Positions 9,078 to 20,545 of a DNA stretch of 64,000 bases are shown here, one piece after another. This stretch comes from Burkholderiales bacterium (GTDB lineage: Bacteria; Pseudomonadota; Gammaproteobacteria; Burkholderiales; Burkholderiaceae_D): NCBI GenBank assembly GCA_016196925.1, contig JACPWS010000029.1:53016-117015 (forward strand). Reading direction: 5' to 3'. How positions within the stretch are numbered: the first letter of the stretch is position 1; each line of letters starts with the position of its first letter. A program made the translations under genes and the position numbers. A model generated the notes under the pieces. The model was given only the letters and a program-made list of their open reading frames with translations. It was not told where the DNA came from and did not search any database.

Positions 9078-9566
9078 CTAACGTGCGTCGCAGACCAGTG
9101 CCGCTTTTTCTGCGGCCCTTTTTAACTTCTGTCTGGCTTTGGATTCCGCCCTGGGTGCCGCATTCGCCAAGTCTTCTTGCGCCCATTTGACACGCAGATG
9201 CATATTGCTGCATTGCTGTTTTTGTTTTTCAGCATGGTTCGCAATTTTCTGTATTTCTCTGTCGCGCCTGGCCTCGAGCCGATGCCTGTCGGTTTCTAAG
9301 CGCTTAACTTCTTTCTTTTCTTTCTCCAGCTGTTGCTGTGCATGCAGCTGGGCTTCGCTGGAAACGGGGGCAGCGAGCTGCTCCGGTTCGCGCGTCACCT
9401 GCAGGGCATCTTGCGGGCATGGGGTCTGGCTGTAGCTGTTTTTGCCGTTTTGCTGGCATTGGTAGATGGTGGCAAAAGCGGCGTCGGAAATCGACATGGA
9501 GATCAGCAACAGATAAGACAATTTTATTGCGAATACGCTGGATTTGAGTGGCGTCGTTCTCGGCAT
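9078..9566 (-). CDS. DUF4124 domain-containing protein
   Basis: Signal peptide then TIYQCQQNGKNSYSQTPCP. Confidence 0.8.
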   Translation of the reverse strand: MPRTTPLKSSVFAIKLSYLLLISMSISDAAFATIYQCQQNGKNSYSQTPCPQDALQVTREPEQLAAPVSSEAQLHAQQQLEKEKKEVKRLETDRHRLEARRDREIQKIANHAEKQKQQCSNMHLRVKWAQEDLANAAPRAESKARQKLKRAAEKAALVCDAR

Positions 9567-9576
9567 GGCGGCATCC

Positions 9577-10975
9577 TCAGAATATTTTGCCCGGGTTCAT
9601 CAGGTTTTGCGGGTCAAGTGCAGACTTTAAGGTCTGCATCATGCGCATCTCCAGTTCGGTTTTATAGCGACGTATTTCATCCCGCTTTAAGGCGCCCAGC
9701 CCATGTTCGGCGGAAATTGAGCCGCCGAAATGATGGACGCTGTCATGCGCGACGCGGTTGATGGCGGTTTGCTGCGTAAGAAATTCGGTATCGCTGATAT
9801 TTGCCGGCGGAGAGATGTTGTAATGGAGGTTCCCGTCGCCCATATGGCCAAAGCAAACCAGGCGGCAGCCGGGGAAATTTTGCTGCAACAGTTGCTCGGT
9901 CGCGGCCATAAATTCGGGGATGGCGGATACCGGCAGCGAAATATCGTGCTTAATGTTTTTTCCTTCGGCTGCTTGCGCCAGCGAGATGTTTTCGCGCAAG
10001 TCCCACATCGATTCCGACTGGCTCAGCGAGGCGGCGATCGCGGCATTAAGTATCTGGCCTTGTTCCAATGCCTGGCCGAGCGTGGCTTCCAGGCGCTGCA
10101 TGCCATGCTGTTCCGATTCATGATCGGATAATTCCAGTAAAACATAATACGGATAACTGACGTCAAATACCGGCGCTAAGTGCGGAATATGTTTCAGCAC
10201 CAGCTGCAGGCAAAAATCGGAAATCAGTTCAAAGCCGGTCAATGCGGGGCCAAATTCGGCTTGCGCGAAATTCAGCAGCGCCAGCGCCGCTTGCGGTGTG
10301 GCGACCGCGGCGAAAGCGGTAATTTGCGCTTTCGGGCGCGGGTAAAGTTTCAGCACCGCCGCCGTGATGATGCCCAGCGTGCCTTCGGCACCGATGAAAA
10401 GATCGCGCAAATCGTAACCGGTATTGTCCTTGCGCAAGCCTCTTAATCCGTGCCAGATTTCGCCGTTTGCGGTGACCACTTCCAGCCCCAGGCACAAGTC
10501 CCTGGCATTGCCGTAGCGCAGAACGGCGGTGCCGCCGGCATTGGTCGATAAGTTTCCGCCGACGGTGCAGCTGCCCTCGGACGCCAGCGACAAAGGGTAC
10601 AAGCGCCCGGCTACATCGGCGGCGTGCTGCACCTGCGCCAGCAGGCAGCCGGCTTCTGCCGTGACGGTATTGTTGGCGCCGTCGATGGCGCGGATGCGGT
10701 TCATCCGTTTGAGAGAGATGACGACCGCCTTGCCGCTCTGATCCGGCACGCTGCCTAACACCAGGCCGGTATTGCCGCCTTGGGGCACGATGGGGACATG
10801 GTGCCGCGCGCACAGGCGCACCAGCGCCGCGACTTCCGCCGTCGATGCCGGGCGCAAGACCGCCAGAGCTTTTCCGCTGTAGCGCTGGCGCCATTCGGCA
10901 ACATAGGGAAGCAGCTCGGTTTGTTCCGTCAGCACGAATTCGGCGCCGATGGCGCGGCGGCACAGGTCGAGGAAG

Positions 10976-10983
<8 letters not shown>
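9577..10983 (-). CDS. FAD-binding oxidoreductase (GlcD/D-2-hydroxyacid dehydrogenase family)
   Basis: PQGGNTGLVLGSVP, NLSTNAGGTAVLRYGN, HMGDGNLHYN, GSISAEHGLGALKRDE. Confidence 0.92.
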
Positions 10984-12042
<1,059 letters not shown>

Positions 12043-12044
12043 TT

Positions 12045-13301
12045 ATGCGCGGACTGTCGTGGAAACAAATTCGCAATCTGTTCAGGTTCGCCCGGCAGCG
12101 CTTGCAAGAAGGGCGTTTGCCGCAGGTCGCCGGCAGTCTGACCTTTACTACCGTGCTGGCCCTGGTTCCTGTCCTGACGGTGGCGCTCGCCATCTTTACG
12201 GCTTTCCCCTTATTCAATACCTTCCGCACTTCGCTGGAAGCGTATTTCATTCAGAACCTGATGCCGAAAGGGATATCGAACACGATACTCGGTTACCTGA
12301 CGCAGTTTGCCACCAAGGCGACGCGGCTTTCCGCCGTGGGCGGCGTGGCCCTGATGATGACGGCCATCGCCACCATGGCGATGATAGACAAATCGTTCAA
12401 TCAGATCTGGCAAGTGAAGCGCGCGCGACCCTTGCTGCAAAGGGTGCTGGTGTATTGGGCCATTGTCACCCTCGGGCCTTTGCTGATCGGCGTCTCCATT
12501 TCCATCACGTCTTACTTGTTCACCGCCACCAGCGGCGTGGTCGGCGCGGTGCCCTTCATTGGTAGCGTGTTTTACACCCTGGTTTCAATTTCATTCACCA
12601 CCGGCGCGTTTACCTTGTTGTATCTGGCGGTGCCCAACCGCACCGTCGATTGGCGCGACGCGGCCTGCGGCGGCTTGTTTGCGGCGGTGGCTTTCGAAAT
12701 TGCCAAACGGTTTTTCGCCGTATTCGTCATGCGCTTTCCTACCTATACCATCGTGTATGGCGCGCTGGCTGCGGTGCCTATTTTCCTGCTCTGGATTTAT
12801 CTTTCCTGGCTGATAACCCTGATCGGCGCCGTCATTGCGGCGGCCTTGCCTATCGTGAAATTCGAACGCTGGTGGCATCTGCCCACGCCGGGCAGCGCAT
12901 TTGAAGACGCGGTTCGCATCCTGGGGGTGCTGGTCGCCGCCAGAAACGCTCCCCGTGGCGGCGCGGTCAGTGTTGCCGTGATACGGGCGCAGACCCGATT
13001 TGGTCTCGATGAAATAGATGGATTGTTGGAGCGCATGCTGGATGCGGGCTGGGTCGCCCGCGTCGTATCCGATGTGCCGGGCGCCGCCAAGCGCACCTGG
13101 TGGCGCAAGCATAATACCGGGGCCGAACATTGGATGATGCTTGCCAATCCCGCCAGTCTGAAAGTGGCCGATATCTACCGGCGCTTTGTGTTCGACGCTA
13201 GCCGCGGCGGTCATCTGGCCGCATTGGTCGACCAGGCTATCGATGCTGGATTGCATGACACTCTGCAGGATTATTTCTCGCATCACGACCAGCGGAGATG
13301 A
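12045..13301 (+). CDS. YihY/UPF0761 family membrane protein
   Basis: AGSLTFTTVLALVPVLTVALAIF, YGALAAVPIFLLWIYLSWLITLIGAVIAA. Confidence 0.92.
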   Translation: MRGLSWKQIRNLFRFARQRLQEGRLPQVAGSLTFTTVLALVPVLTVALAIFTAFPLFNTFRTSLEAYFIQNLMPKGISNTILGYLTQFATKATRLSAVGGVALMMTAIATMAMIDKSFNQIWQVKRARPLLQRVLVYWAIVTLGPLLIGVSISITSYLFTATSGVVGAVPFIGSVFYTLVSISFTTGAFTLLYLAVPNRTVDWRDAACGGLFAAVAFEIAKRFFAVFVMRFPTYTIVYGALAAVPIFLLWIYLSWLITLIGAVIAAALPIVKFERWWHLPTPGSAFEDAVRILGVLVAARNAPRGGAVSVAVIRAQTRFGLDEIDGLLERMLDAGWVARVVSDVPGAAKRTWWRKHNTGAEHWMMLANPASLKVADIYRRFVFDASRGGHLAALVDQAIDAGLHDTLQDYFSHHDQRR

Positions 13302-13706
13302 GGCGCCCCCCCCGATTCGTGCCCGCGAATCGGGAGTCCGATGTTTGCCGGTCGGCGCGGATGCCTGTGATGGCATGGCTCGCATCGAGCCTTGTCTGGA
13401 ATTCCGCCAAATTCACTTCTGCGATGAAACAGAATTTTCTTTCAGAAAGCATTTGTTTAGCCGAATTTTATGATGCGAAATTTTAATCTCATAATGTGAA
13501 ATGGCCTGCGTGTGATGCACAAATTATTTTTCTCATTTTAAGAAATTTCATTTCGTATCGCAAAATATACTTGCTAAGTTATTGATTTAAAATGTAAAAA
13601 TATTTGTTATGTGTCTTATATAAGACCTTGTTGCTGTGCAAAAAATGTCCTATTATTTCTCTCAACGGAATTCAATTTCATTTCACATTGCCCACGGGAG
13701 AGAAAC

Positions 13707-15005
13707 ATGACTACGCGCGAACAACAAGTTGCTGAATTGCAAAAAGACTGGGATACCAATCCACGCTGGAAGGGTATTAAGCGTAACTACACGGCAGAAG
13801 ACGTCGTACGTCTGCGCGGTTCCATCAAGGTTGAGCACACCCTGGCCAAGAATGGCGCGCTCAAGCTGTGGGATCTGGTTAACAACGAGCCTTTCATCAA
13901 CGCACTCGGCGCGCTGACTGGTAACCAGGCCATGCAACAGGTCAAAGCCGGCTTGAAAGCGATCTACCTGTCCGGCTGGCAAGTGGCGGGCGACGCCAAC
14001 GTGGCCGGCGAAATGTACCCTGACCAATCGCTGTATCCAGCCAACTCGGTGCCGCTGGTGGTCAAGCGCATCAACAACACCCTGACCCGCGCCGACCAGA
14101 TTCAATGGTCCGAAGGCAAAAACGACATCGACTTCTTCGCGCCTATCGTGGCCGACGCGGAAGCCGGTTTCGGCGGCGTCTTGAATGCGTTTGAATTGAT
14201 GAAAGCCATGATCGAAGCCGGCGCCTCCGGCGTGCACTTCGAAGATCAATTGGCATCCGTTAAAAAATGCGGTCACATGGGCGGTAAAGTCCTGGTGCCT
14301 ACCCGTGAAGCGATCGAGAAATTGAACGCAGCGCGTCTGGCGGCTGACGTGATGGGTACTTCTACCGTGATCCTGGCGCGCACCGATGCTGAAGCGGCTG
14401 ATTTGCTGACTTCCGACGTGGACGCCAACGACCAACCTTTCTGCACTGGCGAGCGCACCGTAGAAGGCTTCTACAAAACCAAGCCAGGTCTGCAACAAGC
14501 GATCTCGCGCGGTCTGGCTTACGCCGAATACGCCGACCTGATCTGGTGTGAAACCGGCAAGCCTGATCTGGAATTCGCCAAGGCCTTCGCCGACGCGATC
14601 CACGCCAAGTTCCCTGGTAAGTTGCTGTCGTATAACTGCTCGCCATCTTTCAACTGGAAGAAAAACCTGGACGACGCCACTATCGCCAAATTCCAGAAAG
14701 AACTGGGCGCCATGGGTTACAAGTTCCAGTTCATCACGCTGGCCGGCTTCCATGCCTTGAACTACGGCATGTTCAACCTGGCGCACGGCTATGCACGCCG
14801 TCAGATGTCGGCCTTCGTCGAGTTGCAGGAAGCGGAATTCGCCGCCGCAGAAAAAGGCTTTACCGCCGTTAAGCATCAGCGCGAAGTCGGCACTGGTTAC
14901 TTCGACGCCGTGACCCAGACTATCCAGCAAGGCAAGTCTTCCACCACTGCCTTGCATGGTTCGACCGAAGATGAGCAATTCTTCGATGCGAAAAAAGTAG
15001 CTTAA
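13707..15005 (+). CDS. aceA: Isocitrate lyase
   Basis: [47 protein letters not shown]; start MTTREQQ preceded by gggagaga. Confidence 0.97.
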   Translation: MTTREQQVAELQKDWDTNPRWKGIKRNYTAEDVVRLRGSIKVEHTLAKNGALKLWDLVNNEPFINALGALTGNQAMQQVKAGLKAIYLSGWQVAGDANVAGEMYPDQSLYPANSVPLVVKRINNTLTRADQIQWSEGKNDIDFFAPIVADAEAGFGGVLNAFELMKAMIEAGASGVHFEDQLASVKKCGHMGGKVLVPTREAIEKLNAARLAADVMGTSTVILARTDAEAADLLTSDVDANDQPFCTGERTVEGFYKTKPGLQQAISRGLAYAEYADLIWCETGKPDLEFAKAFADAIHAKFPGKLLSYNCSPSFNWKKNLDDATIAKFQKELGAMGYKFQFITLAGFHALNYGMFNLAHGYARRQMSAFVELQEAEFAAAEKGFTAVKHQREVGTGYFDAVTQTIQQGKSSTTALHGSTEDEQFFDAKKVA

Positions 15006-15023
15006 GCTCTTTCGGTCTCAAGA

Positions 15024-15057
15024 AAAGCCGCGCAGCGTTTGCTGTGCGGCTTTTTTC
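15024..15057 (+). terminator. aceA terminator
   Basis: aaaagccgcgcagcgtttgctgtgcggctttttt. Confidence 0.85.
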
Positions 15058-15103
15058 ATTGCGAGGGTAGAATGGCGGCATCCAATTTCATCGAGGTTGA
15101 GCC

Positions 15104-15769
15104 ATGCAACGCAGAACCCGTATTAAGATTTGCGGCCTGACCAGGGCCGAAGATGTGCGCGAGGTCGCGGCGGCCGGGGCGGATGCGCTGGGCTTCGTGT
15201 TTTATCCGGCCAGCCCGCGCTATGTCAGCCCGTCTGCGGCGGCTGCCCTGATCGGCGCCATGCCGCCGTTTGTCACGGCGGTCGGTTTGTTTGTGAATGC
15301 GACGCCGGAAGAATTGCTGACCGCGCTGACCCAAGTGCCGCTGCAATTGCTGCAATTCCACGGCGACGAAAGCCCGGAGCAATGCCGGCGGCTGGCGGCG
15401 GCGGCCAAGTTGCCGTTTATGCGCGCCTATCGCGTCCAACCTGACACGACCGCAGCCGATTTGCTAGAATGCGAAGATGCTTATCGCAAGGCAAGCCCCT
15501 TATTCCGTGGCTTGCTGCTGGATACCTTCGTCGAAGGTTTTGGTGGTAGTGGAAAGGTTTTTGATTGGTCTCTCATTCCAAAAGAACTCGCGCCTCGGGT
15601 CGTTTTAAGTGGTGGCTTGAGCGTACAAAACGCGACTGACGCCGTCAGCCGGATTCGCCCTTTTGCGGTCGATATCAGCAGTGGTGTCGAACTGGCGAAA
15701 GGGATCAAGGATATTGCCAAGGTGCGCGCTTTCGTTGAAGCGGTGCGCCTGGCAGACCAGGCAGCCTGA
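15104..15769 (+). CDS. trpF: Phosphoribosylanthranilate isomerase
   Basis: RIKICGLTRAEDVREVAAAGADALGFVFYPASPRYVS. Confidence 0.95.
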   Translation: MQRRTRIKICGLTRAEDVREVAAAGADALGFVFYPASPRYVSPSAAAALIGAMPPFVTAVGLFVNATPEELLTALTQVPLQLLQFHGDESPEQCRRLAAAAKLPFMRAYRVQPDTTAADLLECEDAYRKASPLFRGLLLDTFVEGFGGSGKVFDWSLIPKELAPRVVLSGGLSVQNATDAVSRIRPFAVDISSGVELAKGIKDIAKVRAFVEAVRLADQAA

Positions 15770-15811
15770 ACGTCGCCGACGTCGGGCTTCACCACAGCAT
15801 AGAGGTAAGGC

Positions 15812-17080
15812 ATGAAACAAACACCTGCAGCGGACGCGCGAAACGCCCGTTCGACCCATCCCACGCAAGCGATCTACCAAGCCGAGCATTACCATCTGCC
15901 CGATGCGTGCGGCCATTTCGGCCCTTACGGCGGCAGCTTCGTGTCCGAAACGCTGACGCATGCGCTGTCCGAGCTGAAAGACGCTTACGCCAGGTATCAG
16001 CACGATCCCGCGTTTCTGGCCGAATTCCGCGCTGAGCTTAAGCATTTCGTCGGCCGTCCTTCGCCGCTGTACCACGCCAAGCGCTGGTCGGAAATCATGG
16101 GCGGGGCGCAAATTTATTTCAAGCGCGAAGACCTGAACCACACCGGCGCCCACAAGATCAATAACGTGATCGGCCAGGCCTTGTTGGCCAAGCGCATGGG
16201 CAAGCCGCGCGTGATCGCCGAGACCGGCGCCGGCCAGCACGGTGTCGCCACCGCCACCATCTGCGCGCGTTTCGGGCTGGAATGCGTGGTGTACATGGGC
16301 GCGGAAGACGTCAAGCGCCAGGCGCAAAACGTGTACCGCATGAAATTGCTCGGCGCCAGCGTAGTGCCGGTCGAATCCGGCTCCAAGACCCTGAAGGATG
16401 CGCTGAACGAGGCCATGCGCGACTGGGTCACCAATGTCGAAAACACCTTTTACATCATAGGCACGGTGGCCGGACCGCATCCTTATCCGATGATGGTGCG
16501 CGATTTCCAGTCCGTGATCGGCGAAGAATGCCTGTGGCAGATGCCGGAAATGACTGGCCGCCAGCCCGATTACGTGGTGGCTTGCGTCGGCGGCGGCTCG
16601 AATGCGATGGGGATTTTCTATCCTTACATCGACCATGCCGAGGTCAAACTGATAGGGGTGGAAGCGGCAGGCGAGGGCATGGATAGCGGCAAGCATTCCG
16701 CCTCGCTGACGGCCGGCTCGCCCGGCGTCTTGCATGGCAACCGCACTTATCTGTTGCAGGATGAAAACGGCCAGGTGATCGAGACGCATTCGGTCTCTGC
16801 CGGCCTCGATTATCCCGGCGTCGGTCCCGAGCACGCCTGGCTGAAGGATTCCGGCCGGGCCCAGTACGTGACGATTACCGATGAAGAAGCGCTCAAGGCT
16901 TTCCACGATTGCTGCCGCATCGAAGGCATCATTCCGGCGCTGGAATCGAGCCACGCGCTGGCGTATGCGACCAAGCTGGCGACCAGCCTGCCGAAAGACC
17001 AAATCGTGCTGGCGAATTTGTCCGGACGTGGCGACAAGGACATGCACACCGTGGCCGAGCGCGCCGGTTTGAAGTTTTAA
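15812..17080 (+). CDS. trpB: Tryptophan synthase beta chain
   Basis: [51 protein letters not shown]. Confidence 0.97.
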   Translation: MKQTPAADARNARSTHPTQAIYQAEHYHLPDACGHFGPYGGSFVSETLTHALSELKDAYARYQHDPAFLAEFRAELKHFVGRPSPLYHAKRWSEIMGGAQIYFKREDLNHTGAHKINNVIGQALLAKRMGKPRVIAETGAGQHGVATATICARFGLECVVYMGAEDVKRQAQNVYRMKLLGASVVPVESGSKTLKDALNEAMRDWVTNVENTFYIIGTVAGPHPYPMMVRDFQSVIGEECLWQMPEMTGRQPDYVVACVGGGSNAMGIFYPYIDHAEVKLIGVEAAGEGMDSGKHSASLTAGSPGVLHGNRTYLLQDENGQVIETHSVSAGLDYPGVGPEHAWLKDSGRAQYVTITDEEALKAFHDCCRIEGIIPALESSHALAYATKLATSLPKDQIVLANLSGRGDKDMHTVAERAGLKF

Positions 17081-17104
17081 GGAAGCACGGATTTATTCCG
17101 ATTT

Positions 17105-17177
17105 CGTCATCCCCGCGAAAGCGGGGATCCACCTAAGTGTTTGATTTGCATGGATTCCCGCTTTCGCGGGAATGACG
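17105..17177. repeat. Inverted repeat, dRS3-like REP element
   Basis: cgtcatccccgcgaaagcggggatcca / tggattcccgctttcgcgggaatgacg; contains ATTCCC-N8-GGGAAT. Confidence 0.88.
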
Positions 17178-17220
17178 TCTTTCGATTTAACCTGCGTTTC
17201 CTTAATACGCCGCAAAAAGG

Positions 17221-17310
17221 ACATACTCCCCACTGAAAACCAGCTTTTCGGTCTGCCATCAAGGAAAACAAAGCGGGCCTTAATGGTACTGGAGGGGAGT
17301 ATATATTTTG
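17221..17310 (-). repeat. TACT-N7-AGTA dispersed repeat, copy A
   Basis: Terminal catactccc and core TACT-GGAGGGG-AGTA (17287-17301); partial similarity to copies B-D. Confidence 0.65.
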
Positions 17311-17365
17311 TTTCGTTTTTGGCTGCCGGAGAGGCTTGCAGCAGCCTGCTACAGAGATCGTGAAT

Positions 17366-18163
17366 ATGTCAAGAATACAAACTACCATGGCTGCGCTGGC
17401 AGCCACGCATAAAAAAGGCTTGATCCCCTTCATCACCGCCGGCGATCCGGCGCCGCAACTGACCGTGCCGCTGATGCATGCGCTGGTCGAAGGCGGGGCC
17501 GACATCATCGAACTCGGCGTGCCGTTTTCCGATCCGATGGCGGACGGCCCGGTGATACAGCGCGCTTCCGAGCGGGCGCTGCTGCTTGGTGTCAGTTTGC
17601 GCGATGTATTACAATTCGTCCGCGAATTCCGCCGCAGCAACCAAAACACGCCGGTGGTGCTGATGGGTTACGCCAATCCCATCGAGCGCATGGGGCAGGC
17701 TGCCTTCATACAGCAGGCGGCCGAAGCCGGGGTGGATGGGGTGCTGGTGGTCGATTACCCGCCGGAAGAGTGTGAGGAATTCGCCAAAAATATGCAGCAG
17801 CAGGGCATGGATACCATCTTCCTGCTGGCGCCGACCTCGACCGATGAGCGCATCGCCCAGGTCGGCAAGATCGCCAGCGGTTATGTGTATTACGTCTCGC
17901 TGAAAGGCGTGACCGGCTCCGGTGCACTCGATCTGGAGGCGGTAGCGACCATGATTCCGCGCATCAAGCGGCAAGTCAAGGTGCCGGTCGGCGTCGGTTT
18001 CGGCATCCGCGACGGCGCTACCGCCCGGGCGATTTCGGCGAGCGCCGACGCCGTTGTGATAGGCTCGCGCATCATCCAGGAACTGGAAAATACGCCGCGT
18101 GAAAACGCTGTTGCCGCAGTAAAAAGCTTTATTTCTGGTGTCAGACAGGCTTTGGATGAGTAA
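17366..18163 (+). CDS. trpA: Tryptophan synthase alpha chain
   Basis: [34 protein letters not shown]; start MSRIQTT. Confidence 0.97.
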   Translation: MSRIQTTMAALAATHKKGLIPFITAGDPAPQLTVPLMHALVEGGADIIELGVPFSDPMADGPVIQRASERALLLGVSLRDVLQFVREFRRSNQNTPVVLMGYANPIERMGQAAFIQQAAEAGVDGVLVVDYPPEECEEFAKNMQQQGMDTIFLLAPTSTDERIAQVGKIASGYVYYVSLKGVTGSGALDLEAVATMIPRIKRQVKVPVGVGFGIRDGATARAISASADAVVIGSRIIQELENTPRENAVAAVKSFISGVRQALDE

Positions 18164-18260
18164 GGCTAGGGTAAAATACGCGCCAAAACCGGTTCTTTGA
18201 CCAAAATGAACCTGATGCCGGCCTGCTAAAAAGGCATGCCGGCTGCTAAAAGGAGAAAAC

Positions 18261-19133
18261 ATGAGTTGGCTGGAAAAACTGTTACCACCGCGCATACAGC
18301 GCTCGGAAACTGCGAATCGTAAATCGATACCCGAAGGGCTGTGGGTCAAATGTCCATCGTGCGAAGCCGTGTTGTACCGTTCCGATCTGGAAGCCAATAT
18401 CCATGTCTGCCCTAAATGCAGCCATCACCTGCGCATCGGTGCGCGCGAGCGCTTGGATGCCTTGCTGGACGCCGGCGGCCGCTATGAAATCGGCCAGGAA
18501 GTCTTGCCGGTCGACACCCTGAAATTCAAGGACAGCAAGAAATACCCGGATCGCCTGAAAGGTGCGCTGGAAACCACAGGCGAAACCGATGCCATGGTGG
18601 TCATGGGCGGCTCCATCATGGCGGTGCCGGTGGTGGCGGCTTGCTTCGAATTCGAATTCATGGGCGGCTCCATGGGCTCGGTCGTTGGCGAGCGCTTCGT
18701 GCGCGGCGTGCAGAACGCGCTCGAGCAAAAAGTGCCCTTCGTCTGCTTCACCGCGACCGGCGGCGCCCGTATGCAGGAGGGCTTGCTGTCGCTGATGCAG
18801 ATGGCCAAGACCACCGCTATGCTGACCAAGTTGTCTGAAAAGAAATTGCCTTTCATTTCCGTGCTGACCGACCCGACCATGGGCGGCGTCTCGGCTTCCT
18901 TCGCCTTTCTGGGTGACGTGGTGATTGCCGAACCTAAGGCGCTGATCGGCTTTGCCGGCCCGCGCGTGATCGAAAACACCGTGCGCGAAAAACTGCCGGA
19001 AGGCTTCCAGCGCGCCGAATTCCTGGTGCAAAAAGGCGCGGTCGACATGATCATCGACCGCCGCAAGATGCGCGAAGAAATCGCCCGCCTGCTGGCCTTG
19101 TTGCAAAACCAGCCAGCCGATGCCGTTTCCTGA
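18261..19133 (+). CDS. accD: Acetyl-CoA carboxylase carboxyltransferase subunit beta
   Basis: [39 protein letters not shown] zinc ribbon; [15 protein letters not shown]. Confidence 0.97.
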   Translation: MSWLEKLLPPRIQRSETANRKSIPEGLWVKCPSCEAVLYRSDLEANIHVCPKCSHHLRIGARERLDALLDAGGRYEIGQEVLPVDTLKFKDSKKYPDRLKGALETTGETDAMVVMGGSIMAVPVVAACFEFEFMGGSMGSVVGERFVRGVQNALEQKVPFVCFTATGGARMQEGLLSLMQMAKTTAMLTKLSEKKLPFISVLTDPTMGGVSASFAFLGDVVIAEPKALIGFAGPRVIENTVREKLPEGFQRAEFLVQKGAVDMIIDRRKMREEIARLLALLQNQPADAVS

Positions 19134-19153
19134 TTTTTACTGCTACTAAAGAT

Positions 19154-19182
19154 AAGCCCGACGCTGTGTTCGGGCTTTTTTT
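19154..19182 (+). terminator. accD terminator-like hairpin
   Basis: aagcccgacgctgtgttcgggctttttt. Confidence 0.75.
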
Positions 19183-19187
19183 ATCCT

Positions 19188-20477
19188 ATGACTAAACTAC
19201 CTGCCACCCTGCCTGCATGGCTGGCTCTGCTGGAAACCCGCCATTCCAAAGAAATCGACATGGGGCTGGAGCGCGTCGCCGCCGTTAAGCAGCGCCTCGG
19301 CATACTTTACGATTGCCCGGTCATCATGGTGGCCGGCACCAACGGCAAGGGTTCGACTTGCGCCATGCTGGAAGCCATCTTGCTGCAGGCAGGCTATCGC
19401 GTCGGCCTGTACAGCAAGCCGCATTTTCTCGATTTCAACGAGCGCGCCCGCATCAACGGCCGGATGGTGGAAGACCCGGCCTTCATTGAGGCCTTCGCCG
19501 AAGTTGAGGCACAGCGCGGCGAGATTTCCCTGACGTATTTTGAATTCACCACGCTGGCGATCTGCAAGCTGCTGGCCGACGCCAAACTCGATGTGGTGAT
19601 ACTCGAAGTCGGTCTCGGCGGCCGTCTGGATGCGGTGAATGTGATCGACGCCGATGTGGCTATCGTCACCAGCGTGGATATCGACCATGTCGATTACCTC
19701 GGCGATACCCGCGAAAAAATCGGTTTCGAGAAGGCCGGCATCTTCCGCACCGGCAAGGCCGCGATTTGCGGCGATCCACTGCCGCCGCAATCGCTGATCG
19801 ATCACGCCATGGAAATCGGCGCCGATCTGTGGCTGTTCGGACGCGATTTCAATTACAACGGCGATAAGCAGCAATGGAATTTCGCCGGCCGCAGCCAGCG
19901 CCGCAATTCGCTCGGCTATCCGAGTCTGCGCGGCGCGAATCAGTTGCTGAACGCTTCGGCGGTATTGGCGGCGCTGGAAGTCTTGAAGCACCGCTTGCCG
20001 GTCGGTGCGCAAGAAGTGCGCAACGGCCTGGTAATGGTCGATTTGCCGGGACGTTTCCAGGTCTTGCCGGGGCGTCCGGTGGTGGTGCTGGACGTGGCGC
20101 ACAACCCGCATGCGGCCGCCACCCTGGCGCAGAACCTCGACAATATGGGCTTCCACGCCTACACCTATGCAGTGTTCGGTTCCATGCTGGATAAAGACAT
20201 AGACGGCGTGATCGCCCAGTTGAAAGGCAAGGTCGATCACTGGTGCGTGACCGGCTTGCCCCTGCCGCGCGCCGCCAGTGCGCAGCAGTTGGAACAGCGC
20301 TTGCACGCGGCCGGCGTGCCGGCCGACGCCGAACGCAGCATACAAAGTTTCGCTACGCCCGAGCAAGCCTATGCATATGCCATAGGAAAAGCGGGTGAGA
20401 ATGATAGAATAGTGGTCTTTGGTTCTTTCCTCACCGTGGCCGGCGTCATGCGGGCCAGACGGTCGGCCAGGCACTGA
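19188..20477 (+). CDS. folC: Dihydrofolate/folylpolyglutamate synthase
   Basis: MVAGTNGKGSTCAMLEAIL, VGLGGRLDAVNV, LDVAHNPHAA. Confidence 0.95.
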   Translation: MTKLPATLPAWLALLETRHSKEIDMGLERVAAVKQRLGILYDCPVIMVAGTNGKGSTCAMLEAILLQAGYRVGLYSKPHFLDFNERARINGRMVEDPAFIEAFAEVEAQRGEISLTYFEFTTLAICKLLADAKLDVVILEVGLGGRLDAVNVIDADVAIVTSVDIDHVDYLGDTREKIGFEKAGIFRTGKAAICGDPLPPQSLIDHAMEIGADLWLFGRDFNYNGDKQQWNFAGRSQRRNSLGYPSLRGANQLLNASAVLAALEVLKHRLPVGAQEVRNGLVMVDLPGRFQVLPGRPVVVLDVAHNPHAAATLAQNLDNMGFHAYTYAVFGSMLDKDIDGVIAQLKGKVDHWCVTGLPLPRAASAQQLEQRLHAAGVPADAERSIQSFATPEQAYAYAIGKAGENDRIVVFGSFLTVAGVMRARRSARH

Positions 20478-20545
20478 AGATGACTCGCGCGGAACAGCTC
20501 CCTGCGGGGCACCGCTAACCAACCGCTACCAACCGATAATTGCAC

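Noticed and set aside
8933-9190. 85-aa ORF right of the element
   Set aside because: Overlaps the DUF4124 gene on the opposite strand and lacks a plausible protein signature.
13309-13332. Terminator after the YihY gene (cccgattcgtgcccgcgaatcggg)
   Set aside because: Good hairpin but no T-tract on either side, so I did not call it an intrinsic terminator.
13683-14978. 431-aa minus-strand ORF
   Set aside because: Antisense to aceA; shadow ORF.
15605-17047. 480-aa minus-strand ORF
   Set aside because: Antisense to trpB/trpF; no recognisable protein features.
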